Shown: positions 34,931-44,365, counted from the first letter of the stretch. The stretch is DNA of 64,000 bases from CAVTND01 sp963735955 (GCA_963735955.1 CAVTND010000009.1:62001-126000), one strand, 5' to 3'. Numbers and translations: made by a program. The notes: generated by a model not told the origin, from the letters alone.

Positions 34931-37634
34931 GTGGCCAAAGCCAAACTCAGCGAATATTCGGCCAAGCGCAGCTTTTCGGCCACCCCGGAGCCGCCGCCCG
35001 CGGAGCGTGCGGCGGCGGGCGGCCCGCTGCTCTTCGTCGTGCAGCAACACGCGGCGCGCCGCCTGCACTTCGACTTCCGGCTCGAATGCGACGGGGTGCT
35101 CAAATCCTGGGCGGTGCCCAACGGGCCGTCGCTCGATCCGGCCCAAAAGCGCCTCGCGGTGCCCACCGAAGACCATCCATTCGACTACGCGTCGTTCGAA
35201 GGCGTGATCCCGCCGAAGCAGTACGGCGCGGGCGAGGTCATCGTCTGGGACTGCGGCGTGTATACGCCCGACGAGGCAAGCAGGCCTTCTGGTACCACGA
35301 CCGCGCCGAGGCCGAGCGTCGCGTCCGCGAAGGCATCGACAAGGGCAAGCTCAGCTTCACGCTGCGCGGCGAGAAGCTCAAGGGGTCGTTCGCGCTGGTG
35401 CGCACCGCTGATCGCAAGAGCTGGCTGCTGATCAAGCACAAGGACCGCTTTGTCACGACCGCCGACGTGACCGAGAGAACCGCTCGGTGTTGTCGGGCGT
35501 CACGGTCGAAGACCTGAAGTCGGTGCCGGCGCACCGCATCCCCGCCGAGCGCCTGGCCCCGAACGGGCCGGTGGAGGCGCTGCCGAAGACGCTGTCGCCG
35601 ATGCACGCCGAAACCGCCGACGCGCCGTTCAACCATGCCGACTGGATCTGGGAGCCGAAGCTCGATGGCTATCGCGTGCTCGCCTTCCTCGATCACGGCA
35701 AGGTGACGCTGCGGTCGCGCCGTGGCGCACTCGACCTCGCGGCGGACTTTCCGAAGCTCTGCTCGGAGCTGGCCCAGCAGAACGTCGACTCGATGATCCT
35801 CGACGGCGAGATCGTTGCGTTCGATGCCGAGGGCCGGCCATCGTTCCAGGCAATGCAGAACCGCAGCGCCGGTAACGAGCGCGCGATCTTCTTCGGCTTC
35901 GACCTGCTGCACTTCGCCGGTGTCAACCTGCGGGATTCGCCTTATGCGGACCGGCGGCGGTATCTCGCGCAGTGCCTGCTGCCGTCGCCGCAGGTGCAGC
36001 TGGTGCATGCGACCGAAGACGGCGTCGCGCTGCACGCGGCGGCGCTCGACGCCGGTTTCGAAGGCGTGATCGGCAAGCGCAAGGCGAGCCGCTACGAGCC
36101 GGGCAAGCGCAGCGGAGCATGGCTCAAGGTCGAAGGCGTTCAACAGTGCCGACTTCGTGATCGGCGGTTATACGAACGGCAAGGGCTCGCGCGCACCACT
36201 GGGCTCCGTTCTGGTCGGCACCTGGGAGGGCCGCAAGCTCGCGTTCGCGTCGCACGTCGGCTCCGGCTTCGACGACGCAGACACTGCCGGCGCTGAAGGC
36301 ACGGCTGGAGAGGCTGCAGACGAAGACCTGCCCGTTTGCCGAGAAGCCCGAGCTGCACAGCCCGACGACCTGGGTCAAGCCCGAGCTCGTCGCCGAAGTG
36401 AAGTTCCAGAGCTGGACCGAAGATGGCCGGCTGCGCGCGCCGGTGTTCCTGCGGCTGCGCGACGACATCGACGCGAAGTCGGTGCGGCGCGCGGCGCAGG
36501 AGCCCGCTGCGAAGTTCACGAAGCGTGCGAACAAGCCGAAGGACGCCCGCCACGCACTGATCGACGACGTGGTCGAGCAGCTCAAGCATCCAAAGGCGAT
36601 GATGACGCTCGCGGTCGGCGCGGCGCAGATCAAGCTGACGCATCTGGACCGCGTCTACTGGCCGGCCGACCCGGCACTGCAGCAGCCGCCGCTCACCAAG
36701 CGCGACCTGCTGCGCTATCTGGCGCAGGTCTCGCCGTTCATGTTGCCGCATCTGGCCGACCGGCCGCTGACGATGATCCGCATGCCCGACGGCATCCACG
36801 GGCAGCGCTTCTTCCAGAAGCACTGGGAGCAGACGCGGCCCGGAGTTCGTCGAGAGCATCGTCGTGTACTCCGGGCACAAGGACGAGAGCCACGAGTACC
36901 TGCTGTGCAACGACCTGCCGACGCTGCTGTGGCTGGCGCAGTCCGGCACGCTCGAATTCCACGTCTGGCACTCGCGCGCAAAAGGCGGCCCCGACACGAG
37001 CGCGCAGACCGACGACTACGCGAGCTCGCTCGAAGCGCTCGAATCGTCGGTGCTGAACTACCCGGACTACGTCGTGTTCGACATCGACCCGTACATCTAC
37101 TCGGGCAAGGAGGCGGCGGGCGACGAGCCAGAGCTCAACACGGTGGCGTTCGAGAAGGGCAAGGAGGTTGCGTTCCACCTGCGCGACCTGCTCGAGAGCA
37201 TGTCGCTCACGCCGATCGTCAAGACCTCGGGTAAGACCGGATTGCATGTCTTCGTGCCGATCGAGCGCACGATCGATTTCGACGCGGCGCGCAAGGTCTC
37301 CGAGCTCGTCGGTCGGCACCTGATGCGCCGGCATCCGGGCGACATCACGATGGAATGGAGCGTGCCGAAGCGCACCGGCAAGATCTTCATGGACTACAAC
37401 ATGAACGTGCGCGGCAAGACGCTGAATGTCGCGTATTCGCCACGCGGCGCGGCCGGAGCGCCCGTTTCGATGCCCTTGACATGGGAGGAGCTGAGGCAAG
37501 CCCATCCGCTAGACTTCCGCCTCACCAATGCGGCGCAGCGCCTGGCCGAAACCGGCGATCGCTGGCGCGATGCGCTGACCAGCAAGCAGAGTCTCGAGCG
37601 CGCTCTCGGACCCCAGGGCGGCCAGAGGGCTTGA
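34931..37634 (+). pseudogene. ligD: NHEJ DNA ligase D (phosphoesterase-ligase-polymerase), five frame changes
   Basis: From a GTG at 34931. Domain order is 3'-phosphoesterase (HFDFRLECDGVLKSWAVPNG), ATP-dependent ligase (nucleotidyl Lys in WEPKLDGYRVLAF, then ILDGEIVAFD and FEGVIGKRKASRYEPGKRSGAWLK) and primase-polymerase (IKLTHLDRVYWP, HEYLLCNDLPTLLWLAQSGTLEFHVW, VVFDIDP). The frame shifts near 35272 and 35475 (one base short each) and near 36130, 36278 and 36840 (one base extra each). Correcting these gives one 900-codon frame with no stops; the length is that of intact LigD. As written it would give only fragments. The ku gene downstream is intact, so either NHEJ is newly lost or the sequence has errors. 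Confidence 0.85.
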
Positions 37635-37683
37635 CCCACGACGGGGCTTGACCCACGACGTTCGACACGAAGCGGAGGCGAGC

Positions 37684-38604
37684 ATGGCTGCACGATCGAT
37701 CGGATCCCTGACCGTGGCCTTCGGGCTGGTGTCGATCCCGGTGAAGCTGTATTCGGCCACCGAGGCCAGTCGTGCGATTTCGTTCAACATGCTGCACAAG
37801 GCCTGCGGGTCGCGCCTGAAGCAGCAGTACCTCTGCCTGAAGGAAGAGATCCCGGTCGCGCGCGAAGACATCGTCAAGGGCTACGAGTTCGCGAAGGACC
37901 AGTACGTGGTCTTCACGCCGGAAGAGCTGAAGGCGCTGGAGGAGGCGGGCACGCACAGTGCCGAGATCACCGAGTTCGTGCCGGTCGAGTCGGTCGACCC
38001 GGTGTACTTCGACAAGGCGTATTACCTCGCTCCGGACAAGGGCGGCGCCAAGCCGTACGCGCTGCTGACGAAGGCGCTCGCCGAATCCGGCCGCTGCGCA
38101 GTCGGCCGCTGGGCGGCGCGCGGCAAGCAGTACATCGTGATGATCCGACCGGTCGACGGCGGGCTGGTGATGCAGCAGCTGCTGTACGCAGATGAGGTGC
38201 GGTCGATCAAGGAAATCGAGATCCCGCCGACCGAAGTCAAGCCCGCCGAACTGAAGCTCGCGCAGCAGCTGATCGACCAGCAGGCGTCCGACACCTTCGA
38301 CCCGACTGCGTACAAGGACGACGTTCGCGCGCGCATCGAGGCCGCGGTGGAGAAGAAGGTTGAAGGCCAGCAGATCACGATGGCAGAAGAGCCCGCGGCG
38401 GCCGGCGCACAGGTGATCGACCTGATGGAAGCGCTGCGTGCGAGCCTGGCGAAGCAGGCGTCGGCCCCGTCGAAGGCGACGGCTGCCAAGGTGTCTGCCG
38501 CGAACGCGCCCGCCGAGGCACCCGCCGAGGGACGCAAGCCCGCCAAGCGCGCGCAACGCGCGGAGGAAGCACCACCCGCACCGCGCAAGGTGGCCAAGCG
38601 CTAG
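37684..38604 (+). CDS. ku: non-homologous end-joining protein Ku
   Basis: 306 residues from the ATG at 37684 with GGAGG upstream. The N-terminal ARSIGSLTVAFGLVSIPVKLYSATE and the core ISFNMLHKACGSRLKQQYLC, YVVFTPEELKALE, FDKAYYLAPDKGGAKPYALL and YADEVRSIKEIEIP are classical for bacterial Ku, which forms a homodimeric ring on DNA ends and recruits LigD. After about residue 255 the tail is Ala/Pro/Lys-rich and basic, as often seen in the extended C-terminus that threads on DNA. It lies 50 nt after ligD on the same strand. Confidence 0.96.
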   Translation: MAARSIGSLTVAFGLVSIPVKLYSATEASRAISFNMLHKACGSRLKQQYLCLKEEIPVAREDIVKGYEFAKDQYVVFTPEELKALEEAGTHSAEITEFVPVESVDPVYFDKAYYLAPDKGGAKPYALLTKALAESGRCAVGRWAARGKQYIVMIRPVDGGLVMQQLLYADEVRSIKEIEIPPTEVKPAELKLAQQLIDQQASDTFDPTAYKDDVRARIEAAVEKKVEGQQITMAEEPAAAGAQVIDLMEALRASLAKQASAPSKATAAKVSAANAPAEAPAEGRKPAKRAQRAEEAPPAPRKVAKR

Positions 38605-38611
38605 CAACCCC

Positions 38612-39436
38612 TTGCAGGCGACGCATCCCTACGGCGTGCGCGACGTCGAGAAGCTGCTGCGCCTGCCGCGCAGCACGATCCGCTCGCTGGTCGACGCCGG
38701 ATTCGTTTCCCCTGCGCGCGGGCCGCGCCGCGCCTTGCGCTTCTCGTTCCAGGACCTGGTCGTGCTGCGCGCCGCGCGCACGCTGACCGAGGCGCACGTT
38801 CCGGCCAAGCGCATCACTCGCTCGATGCGCGAGTTGCGCCGGCAACTGCCGGACACGATGCCGCTGTCGGGCCTGGCGATCTGTGCGGTCGGCGACCGCG
38901 TCGTCGTGCGCGAGGGCGCCAGCCGCTGGCAGGCCGAGTCCGGTCAGTACCTGCTGGCACTCGAAAGCGATGGCGCGGGCTCGATCGCGGTAGTCGAACC
39001 GCCCGCGCCGCGGCAGCCTGTATCCGCGGAAGCGCTGTTCGACCGCGCGGCGGCGCTCGAACGAACCGATGCCGAAGCGGCGTTGCAGGGGTACGCCGCG
39101 GCGATCGCCGCAGACGCCCGGTTCGTCGCGGCGCATATAAACAGCGGTCGGCTGCTGCACGAACTCGGCCGCCTCGACGACGCCGAACGCGCATACCGCG
39201 AGGCAATCCACGCCGGCCTCGACGAGCCGCTGCTGCACTACAACCTCGGTGTGCTGCTCGAAGACGGCGGCCGCAAGGTCGAGGCGCTGCACGCGTACGA
39301 GGCCGCGCTGCGCGCCGACCCGCGCCATGCCGACGCGCTGCACAACGCCGCGCTGCTCGCCGACGCTCTTGGCCGCGCGCAGGAGGCGATCCGCTACATG
39401 GCGCAATACCGCCGGATCGCCGGTAAGCCGAAGTAG
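38612..39436 (+). CDS. MerR-type HTH protein with TPR repeats, linked to ku
   Basis: 274 residues if begun at the TTG at 38612, 7 nt after the ku stop; a GTG at 38636 is the other option and neither has a good site. Residues about 8-75 form a MerR-like winged HTH (YGVRDVEKLLRLPRSTIRSLVDAGFVSPARGPRRALRFSFQDLVVLRAARTL). A short beta-rich middle follows, and from about residue 140 three or four TPR units (AHINSGRLLHELGRLDDAERAYREAI, HYNLGVLLEDGGRKVEALHAYEAAL, HNAALLADALGRAQEAIRYM). No cysteine effector motif. Proximity suggests a regulator of, or partner in, the Ku/LigD locus; that is inference. Confidence 0.85.
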   Translation: MQATHPYGVRDVEKLLRLPRSTIRSLVDAGFVSPARGPRRALRFSFQDLVVLRAARTLTEAHVPAKRITRSMRELRRQLPDTMPLSGLAICAVGDRVVVREGASRWQAESGQYLLALESDGAGSIAVVEPPAPRQPVSAEALFDRAAALERTDAEAALQGYAAAIAADARFVAAHINSGRLLHELGRLDDAERAYREAIHAGLDEPLLHYNLGVLLEDGGRKVEALHAYEAALRADPRHADALHNAALLADALGRAQEAIRYMAQYRRIAGKPK

Positions 39437-39451
39437 CCTTCGATCGAAGCC

Positions 39452-40447
39452 ATGCTCGCAATGCAACTGTCACGGGGCACGAACAGACTGACTCGGGTCG
39501 ACCTTGCGATTCCCGAGCCGGGTCCAAACGAAGTGCTGCTCAAGGTGCGCGCCTGCGGCGTGTGCCGGACCGATCTTCATATCGTCGATGGCGATCTCCC
39601 TTTGATCCGCGCGCCGCTTGTCCCAGGTCACGAGATTGTGGGAGTCGTCACCGCCGGTGGCAAAGGCGCGCAACGCTTTTCGATCGGAGCCCGGGTGGGT
39701 GTGCCATGGCTGGGCGGAAGCTGCGGTGGCTGCCGGTACTGCGCGGGCGAGCGCGAGAATCTCTGCGAGGAGGCCGTCTTCACCGGTTATCACCGCGACG
39801 GTGGCTATGCCGAGTATGCAGTGGCCGATGAAAGGTACTGCCTCGCCCTGCCCGAGGGTTACGACGATCTGCATGCCGCACCGTTGCTGTGCGCCGGATT
39901 GATCGGGTATCGCGCGTATGCAATGGCCGACAGCCACGCCGGTGACCGGATCGGCCTGTATGGATTCGGCGCAGCTGCGCATATCGTTGCGCAGGCGGCG
40001 ATCGCACAGGAACGCAAGGTCTATGCGTTTACGCGGCCTGGTGACTTGCGCTCGCAGCAGTTTGCGCTTGAGCTTGGGGCCGCCTGGGCGGGCGATTCAA
40101 CGTCGCAAGCACCTGAGCAACTCGATGCTGCACTGCTGTTCGCGCCGGTCGGAGCGCTGGTCCCGCTGGCCCTGCGTGCGGTACGCAAGGGTGGCGTTGT
40201 CGTCTGCGCGGGGATCCACATGAGTGACATCCCGGCGTTTCCCTACTCACTTCTGTGGGGCGAGCGAGTCGTGCGCTCGGTGGCCAACTTGACGCGCGCC
40301 GATGGTGAAGCATTTCTTGCTCTGGCCGCCCATCATCCGATCCGGACGCACGCGACTCCGTTCGCGCTTGACTCCGCCAACGATGCGCTCGATGCCCTGC
40401 GCGCCGGCGCGTTCGACGGGGCTGCAGTGCTGATCCCGGCGCAATGA
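39452..40447 (+). CDS. zinc-dependent alcohol dehydrogenase
   Basis: 331 residues, MDR superfamily. Catalytic zinc ligands are in ACGVCRTDLH and LVPGHEIVG; the structural zinc loop is CGGCRYCAGERENLC. The nucleotide fold has a reduced glycine motif (GLYGFGAAAHIVAQ). It resembles the AdhP/AdhA-type NAD-dependent dehydrogenases of about 330-340 residues. An ATG nine bases later (39461) is possible. It follows the MerR-TPR gene by 15 nt but is functionally unrelated as far as can be seen. A GTCCGG/CCGGAC inverted repeat at 40475-40494 lies between it and the converging ATPase gene. Confidence 0.93.
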   Translation: MLAMQLSRGTNRLTRVDLAIPEPGPNEVLLKVRACGVCRTDLHIVDGDLPLIRAPLVPGHEIVGVVTAGGKGAQRFSIGARVGVPWLGGSCGGCRYCAGERENLCEEAVFTGYHRDGGYAEYAVADERYCLALPEGYDDLHAAPLLCAGLIGYRAYAMADSHAGDRIGLYGFGAAAHIVAQAAIAQERKVYAFTRPGDLRSQQFALELGAAWAGDSTSQAPEQLDAALLFAPVGALVPLALRAVRKGGVVVCAGIHMSDIPAFPYSLLWGERVVRSVANLTRADGEAFLALAAHHPIRTHATPFALDSANDALDALRAGAFDGAAVLIPAQ

Positions 40448-40512
40448 GACTGACGAAGTCTTCCGCGCCTCAAGGTCCGGTCGCGACCCCGGACGTCAAA
40501 CGCGGGTCCGAA

Positions 40513-43500
40513 CTAGTCCGCGGCCAGCATGGCGGCCAGTAGCGCGGCAATTGCGGCCGGAATGCCGTAACGCTCCCATTTCGACACCGAGTCGCCCGCA
40601 ATCAACTCAACCGGCACCGAGGTCAGTTCGATCACGCGGTTCGTCACCGAATTCTGAACGAGCCGCGTGAGCGAGTTCTTGCGTGCGGTGCTCATCACTA
40701 TGTGGTCGACGCGCAAACGGTGCGCGGCATTGGTGATCGCTTGCGCTGCCTCACCGACTTCGAAGTGCACCGAGTAGGGAATGCCGAAGCCATCCAGAAT
40801 CTGCTTGCTCGACCTCATCGCGTTCTCTGCCTGTTCGCGGTGGAAGTCTTGCCGGTTTCTTCGGCTGACAAAGCGCGCTACGTATTGACTCAAGGGCGGC
40901 TGGATGTTCAGCAGATGAATCTCCATCGCGGTGTTGTTCATGAACTCGCTTACGACGTGCTTCACTGCGAACTCGCAATTGCGGGAACCGCTGATCGGGA
41001 TGAGTATCTTTTGCATGGCATTTTCTCCTACGACTTGCCGGATCAATGCGAAACCTGCCTCTTGCTGCGCAGGGCTGATAGGCGGTACTCCGGACACAGT
41101 GGCCGGCGATGTGCCCGTCGACGCTGTGTGCCGGCTTGGAAGCTTGTCCCTCAACAGTTCCGCTGCAGGCACTTGAGCGCGCCCGGACCCAGCCGCGGCT
41201 GTGCTTGTCCGCAGCCACAACTTGCTCAATTCAATTGCGGCCATAACGAGTGCGCTGACACCCAGCACCATTGTCAGGTCGGACCAGGTGGGCAGCCGGA
41301 TTCCAAACGTTTCGCGCACCGCGGGAATCTGAATCAGCACGCCGAACAATACGAGTTCCCATGCGATCGCAAGCAAGAGCCACTTGTGAGGGGGCGACTG
41401 AAACAGACTGTATCGCAGCGAGCGGAAACTCATGGATATGAACAGCTCGACAAAGACAAAGAGCAGAAAGATCTTCGTCCTGGCATCTTCTATGTTGGAG
41501 TAGTTGTCGAAGTAGATCCACAGGAAGATCGGGCACTCGATCAGAACGCCGAGCAGAACCAGAAGGCGCACATCGGCGGAGAACACGCTTTCGTGCGGAT
41601 CACGAGGGGGCCGCTGCATGATGTCGCGGTCCGGCGGTGCGAGCCCGAGGGCCAGGGCCGGCAGGCCGTCGGTGGCAAGGTTGATGTACAGAATCGCGGC
41701 CGGCAACAGTGGCAGCAGTTCGGGCCCGACGGCAATGACGACACCGCCCAACACAACCACCTCAGTAATATTGGCGCGCAGCAGGTACGTGAGGTACTTC
41801 TTGATGTTGTCGTAGATCCAGCGACCACGCTCGATCGCACGCACGATCGTCGCGAAGTTGTCATCACCCAGCACCATGTCGGCGGCTTCCTTCGCCACAT
41901 CGGTTCCGCTGATGCCCATAGCAATGCCGATGTCAGCATGCTTCAGCGCGGGCGCATCATTAACGCCATCCCCGGTCATCGCGACGACTTCGCCACGATC
42001 TTTCCAGGCCCGAACGATCTTGAGCTTGTCCATCGGTGACACACGTGCATAGACAGTCACCCGGTCGACGATCTGCGCGAACTGCGCATCGCTCATGCGG
42101 CCGAGTTCGTCGCCGGTGAGCACCACGTCGCCTTCACGACAGATGTCGATTTCCTTGGCGACCGCGACGGCGGTCAGACTGTGGTCCCCGGTGATCATGA
42201 TGGGCCGGATATGAACCTGGCGGCAGATCCTTACCGCTTCCCTTGCCTCGTCGCGAGGCGGATCCATCATGCCGACCAGTCCCAGAAACGTCAGTTCGGT
42301 TTCGGCGGTGTCCTCGTCATGGGGTTCGTACACGCAAACTTCCTTGTATGCCAGTGCGAGGACACGCAGTGCACTCTTCGCCATCGTTTCGTTCGTCGAG
42401 AGGATCTGCGCCCGAAGCTCATCGCCAATCGGCTCTTGGCCGCCATGGCACTGTGCCGCAATGCATCGGTCGAGCACGATCTCGGGGGCGCCCTTCACGA
42501 AGGCCAGACAGCGCCCGTCCGGCATGCGATGCACCGTGGTCATCCGCTTGCGCTCGGAGCTGAACGGCAGCTCGGCGATCCTCGGCGCCTCCAGCTGAGC
42601 CTCATGCTGTTGAAGTCCCGCTTTGGCCGCCAGAACGATCAGCGCACCCTCCGTAGGATCGCCCTTGACTGACCAGCGCTCGCCGTCATTGCTCAACCTG
42701 GCGTCGGCGCACAACAATCCCCCAGTCAGCAAGAGCCGAACCGCGTCGTCATCGAGCGTGAGCGGCGGATTGAAACCGCCTGAGGGAGCGTATCCAGCAC
42801 CACTGACCTCGCTGGTTCGGCCACCCACGAACAAGCGGCGCACCGTCATCTCGCCCTTGGTCAGAGTGCCCGTCTTGTCAGTGCAGATCACAGTCGTGCA
42901 CCCAAGCGTTTCTACGGCCGGCATGCGCCGCACAAGCGCATTGCGCTTCGCCATCTCATGCATCGCGACTGCGAGCGCACCGGTGACGATCGCCGCCAGA
43001 GCTTCCGGTACCGCGGCCACCGCGAGCGCGATCGCAAACATGCTCATCGTCAGTACCATTTCAACATTGAGCTGATCGCCGATCCATGCCCTGGCGACGC
43101 TGACCACGATCGCTACACCGCACACGCCCAGAGCGATCAGCCCTAGCCAGCGTCCGATTTCCGCAGTCCGCTTTTCGAGCGGGGACGCTTCGGATTTGAC
43201 GGTGGATACCTGTTCAGCGATCTTGCCGAACTCTGTACTTGTTCCGGTCTTGGTCACGACCGCCTTGCCTCGCCCGTAGGTCACCGTCGTGCCGGCGAAG
43301 ACAAGGTTATGGCGATCGCCAAGGGTCGCGTCGGGCGGCGGAAGCACCAAAGACTTCGCGACCGGAAACGATTCTCCGGTCAGTGGTGCCTCGTCGCATT
43401 TGAGTGAATGAACCTCGGCGAGACGCGCGTCGACCGGTATGCGGTCGCCTGCCTCCAGGATCATGATGTCTCCCGGAACAAGCTCCCGTGACGGAATTCG

Positions 43501-43884
43501 TGCCTCACTGCCGTCTCGCAACACCGTGATCGTGTGCGCGAGCATTCGTTTCAGCGCGTTGAGAGCCTGGTCGGCGCGGTACTCCTGAACGAAGCTGAGC
43601 ACGGCACAGAACACCACGATCGCGAAAATGATGATTGCATCGATGGTTTCTCCCAGCAATGCAGACAGCACCGTCGCAACGAGAAGGATGATGATCAGCG
43701 TGTTCTTGAACTGGGCGAACAGGAGTTTGAACGGCGAAGCACGTTCATCCTTCGCCAGTTCGTTGGCACCAAACCTGAGCAAGCGCGCCGCGGCTTCCTG
43801 CTGGCTCAGGCCTCGCTCGAGATTAGTCTCCAGGCTGCTGACAAGATCTTCCAGCGGCTTGCTATGTGAATCGCTGCCTTGCAT
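40513..43884 (-). CDS. Ca2+/Mn2+-type P-type ATPase fused to a universal stress protein domain
   Basis: 1123 residues. Residues 1 to about 905 are a SERCA/PMR1-like P2 ATPase: N-terminal cation ATPase domain, actuator TGES motif in DEAPLTGESFPV, M4 VPEALAAIVTG, phosphorylation CTDKTGTLTKG (about residue 335), KGAPE, the hinge MTGDGVNDAPALKHADIGIAMG, and M6 INLATDGLPALALGLAPPD. After a linker of about 50 residues, a UspA-like domain starts at Met957 (QKILIPISGSRNCEFAVKHVV ... VDHIVMSTARKNSLTRLVQNSVTNRVIELTSVPVELI) and ends in a membrane helix. The ATPase should export Ca2+ or Mn2+ from the cytoplasm. A strong ribosome binding site lies exactly before Met957. Fusion of these two modules is unusual. 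Confidence 0.9.
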   Translation of the reverse strand: MQGSDSHSKPLEDLVSSLETNLERGLSQQEAAARLLRFGANELAKDERASPFKLLFAQFKNTLIIILLVATVLSALLGETIDAIIIFAIVVFCAVLSFVQEYRADQALNALKRMLAHTITVLRDGSEARIPSRELVPGDIMILEAGDRIPVDARLAEVHSLKCDEAPLTGESFPVAKSLVLPPPDATLGDRHNLVFAGTTVTYGRGKAVVTKTGTSTEFGKIAEQVSTVKSEASPLEKRTAEIGRWLGLIALGVCGVAIVVSVARAWIGDQLNVEMVLTMSMFAIALAVAAVPEALAAIVTGALAVAMHEMAKRNALVRRMPAVETLGCTTVICTDKTGTLTKGEMTVRRLFVGGRTSEVSGAGYAPSGGFNPPLTLDDDAVRLLLTGGLLCADARLSNDGERWSVKGDPTEGALIVLAAKAGLQQHEAQLEAPRIAELPFSSERKRMTTVHRMPDGRCLAFVKGAPEIVLDRCIAAQCHGGQEPIGDELRAQILSTNETMAKSALRVLALAYKEVCVYEPHDEDTAETELTFLGLVGMMDPPRDEAREAVRICRQVHIRPIMITGDHSLTAVAVAKEIDICREGDVVLTGDELGRMSDAQFAQIVDRVTVYARVSPMDKLKIVRAWKDRGEVVAMTGDGVNDAPALKHADIGIAMGISGTDVAKEAADMVLGDDNFATIVRAIERGRWIYDNIKKYLTYLLRANITEVVVLGGVVIAVGPELLPLLPAAILYINLATDGLPALALGLAPPDRDIMQRPPRDPHESVFSADVRLLVLLGVLIECPIFLWIYFDNYSNIEDARTKIFLLFVFVELFISMSFRSLRYSLFQSPPHKWLLLAIAWELVLFGVLIQIPAVRETFGIRLPTWSDLTMVLGVSALVMAAIELSKLWLRTSTAAAGSGRAQVPAAELLRDKLPSRHTASTGTSPATVSGVPPISPAQQEAGFALIRQVVGENAMQKILIPISGSRNCEFAVKHVVSEFMNNTAMEIHLLNIQPPLSQYVARFVSRRNRQDFHREQAENAMRSSKQILDGFGIPYSVHFEVGEAAQAITNAAHRLRVDHIVMSTARKNSLTRLVQNSVTNRVIELTSVPVELIAGDSVSKWERYGIPAAIAALLAAMLAAD
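41014..41029 (-). promoter_or_regulatory. internal ribosome binding site and ATG before the Usp domain
   Basis: On the reverse strand AGGAGA (41029-41024) lies 7 nt before an in-frame ATG (41016-41014), which opens with MQKILIPISG, the canonical start of a stand-alone universal stress protein. From here the product would have 167 residues. Such a good site inside a coding frame, exactly at a domain border, suggests separate translation of the Usp part or a recent gene fusion. Confidence 0.6.
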
Positions 43885-44048
43885 TGAAATCTCCCACTGA
43901 ACTCTGCGTTCCTCGCGCGGAGATCGCGCGGGCCACCTTGGGATCGCTCATGACGAGTATGGCTGGCAGAGAAACGGAGGGATATTTGCAATGTGTCATT
44001 CGTTTCATGCAGAAACCGTATGCGTGCGAAAGATTCTCAATGACGGAA

Positions 44049-44063
44049 ATTACGATTCGTAAT
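44049..44063. promoter_or_regulatory. LysR-type box upstream of the riboswitch promoter
   Basis: ATTACG-ATT-CGTAAT is a perfect 6-bp inverted repeat with a 3-nt centre and fits the T-N11-A rule of LysR-type regulators. It lies 22 nt before the -35 element of the promoter that leads into the riboswitch and lysR gene, the usual place for autoregulation. Confidence 0.55.
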
Positions 44064-44085
44064 GCACCGATTGAACGCGAAAACC

Positions 44086-44114
44086 TTGATGGGCAGTATT
44101 CATCCTGCTATAAA
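44086..44114 (+). promoter_or_regulatory. sigma-70 promoter for the riboswitch-lysR transcript
   Basis: TTGATG (44086-44091) and TATAAA (44109-44114) are separated by 17 nt, very close to consensus and rare in this GC-rich DNA. Transcription would begin near 44121, just ahead of the riboswitch. Confidence 0.75.
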
Positions 44115-44149
44115 CATGTCGCGTGTCCCGGCGCGAGTCGGGCGCCCCC

Positions 44150-44262
44150 TCCAAAGGGGAGTAGCTTCGGCAGCCGACGGCTGCCGTGGCGCGGCCGCCA
44201 ATACGGGCCTCGGCCCCGGTCGCGTCGGCATGGTTTGCAACCCTGCAAGCGAGACCTTTGCC
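44150..44262 (+). ncRNA. yybP-ykoY manganese riboswitch
   Basis: The conserved 5' core CAAAGGGGAGTAGC (44152-44165) and the 3' closing segment GCGAGACCTTTGCC (about 44249-44262) pair through CAAAGG/CCTTTG. Between them are a GC-rich hairpin, a CAATAC segment corresponding to the L3 loop (consensus ACATACT), and GCAACCCTGCAAGC before GAGACC. These match the yybP-ykoY family (Mn2+ sensing). Orientation is forward, so the controlled gene should be the LysR gene at 44366 rather than the oppositely oriented ATPase. The L3 loop is less conserved than usual. Confidence 0.85.
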
Positions 44263-44267
44263 CATTG

Positions 44268-44337
44268 GGTGAAGGATTGCTTGCAAAAGCAGACTTCATC
44301 CTGAGGTGAAGGCCGCTGTGCAATAGGGCACAGCGGC
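44268..44337 (+). promoter_or_regulatory. candidate expression platform of the riboswitch
   Basis: Two hairpins follow the aptamer. One pairs TGAAG with CTTCA around a TTGCTT/AAGCAG inner stem (about 44270-44299). The other is a perfect 10-bp stem GCCGCTGTGC (44312-44321) with GCACAGCGGC (44328-44337). No T-run follows the second, and it ends 15 nt before the AGGAGA site of the LysR gene, so control of translation or Rho access is more likely than intrinsic termination. Confidence 0.5.
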
Positions 44338-44365
44338 ATGGCAACCGATTTCAGGAGAAGTCGCC

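Noticed and set aside
44150..44262. Riboswitch as a control element of the P-type ATPase
   Set aside because: The aptamer core is on the forward strand and the ATPase is on the reverse strand, so direct cis control is not possible.
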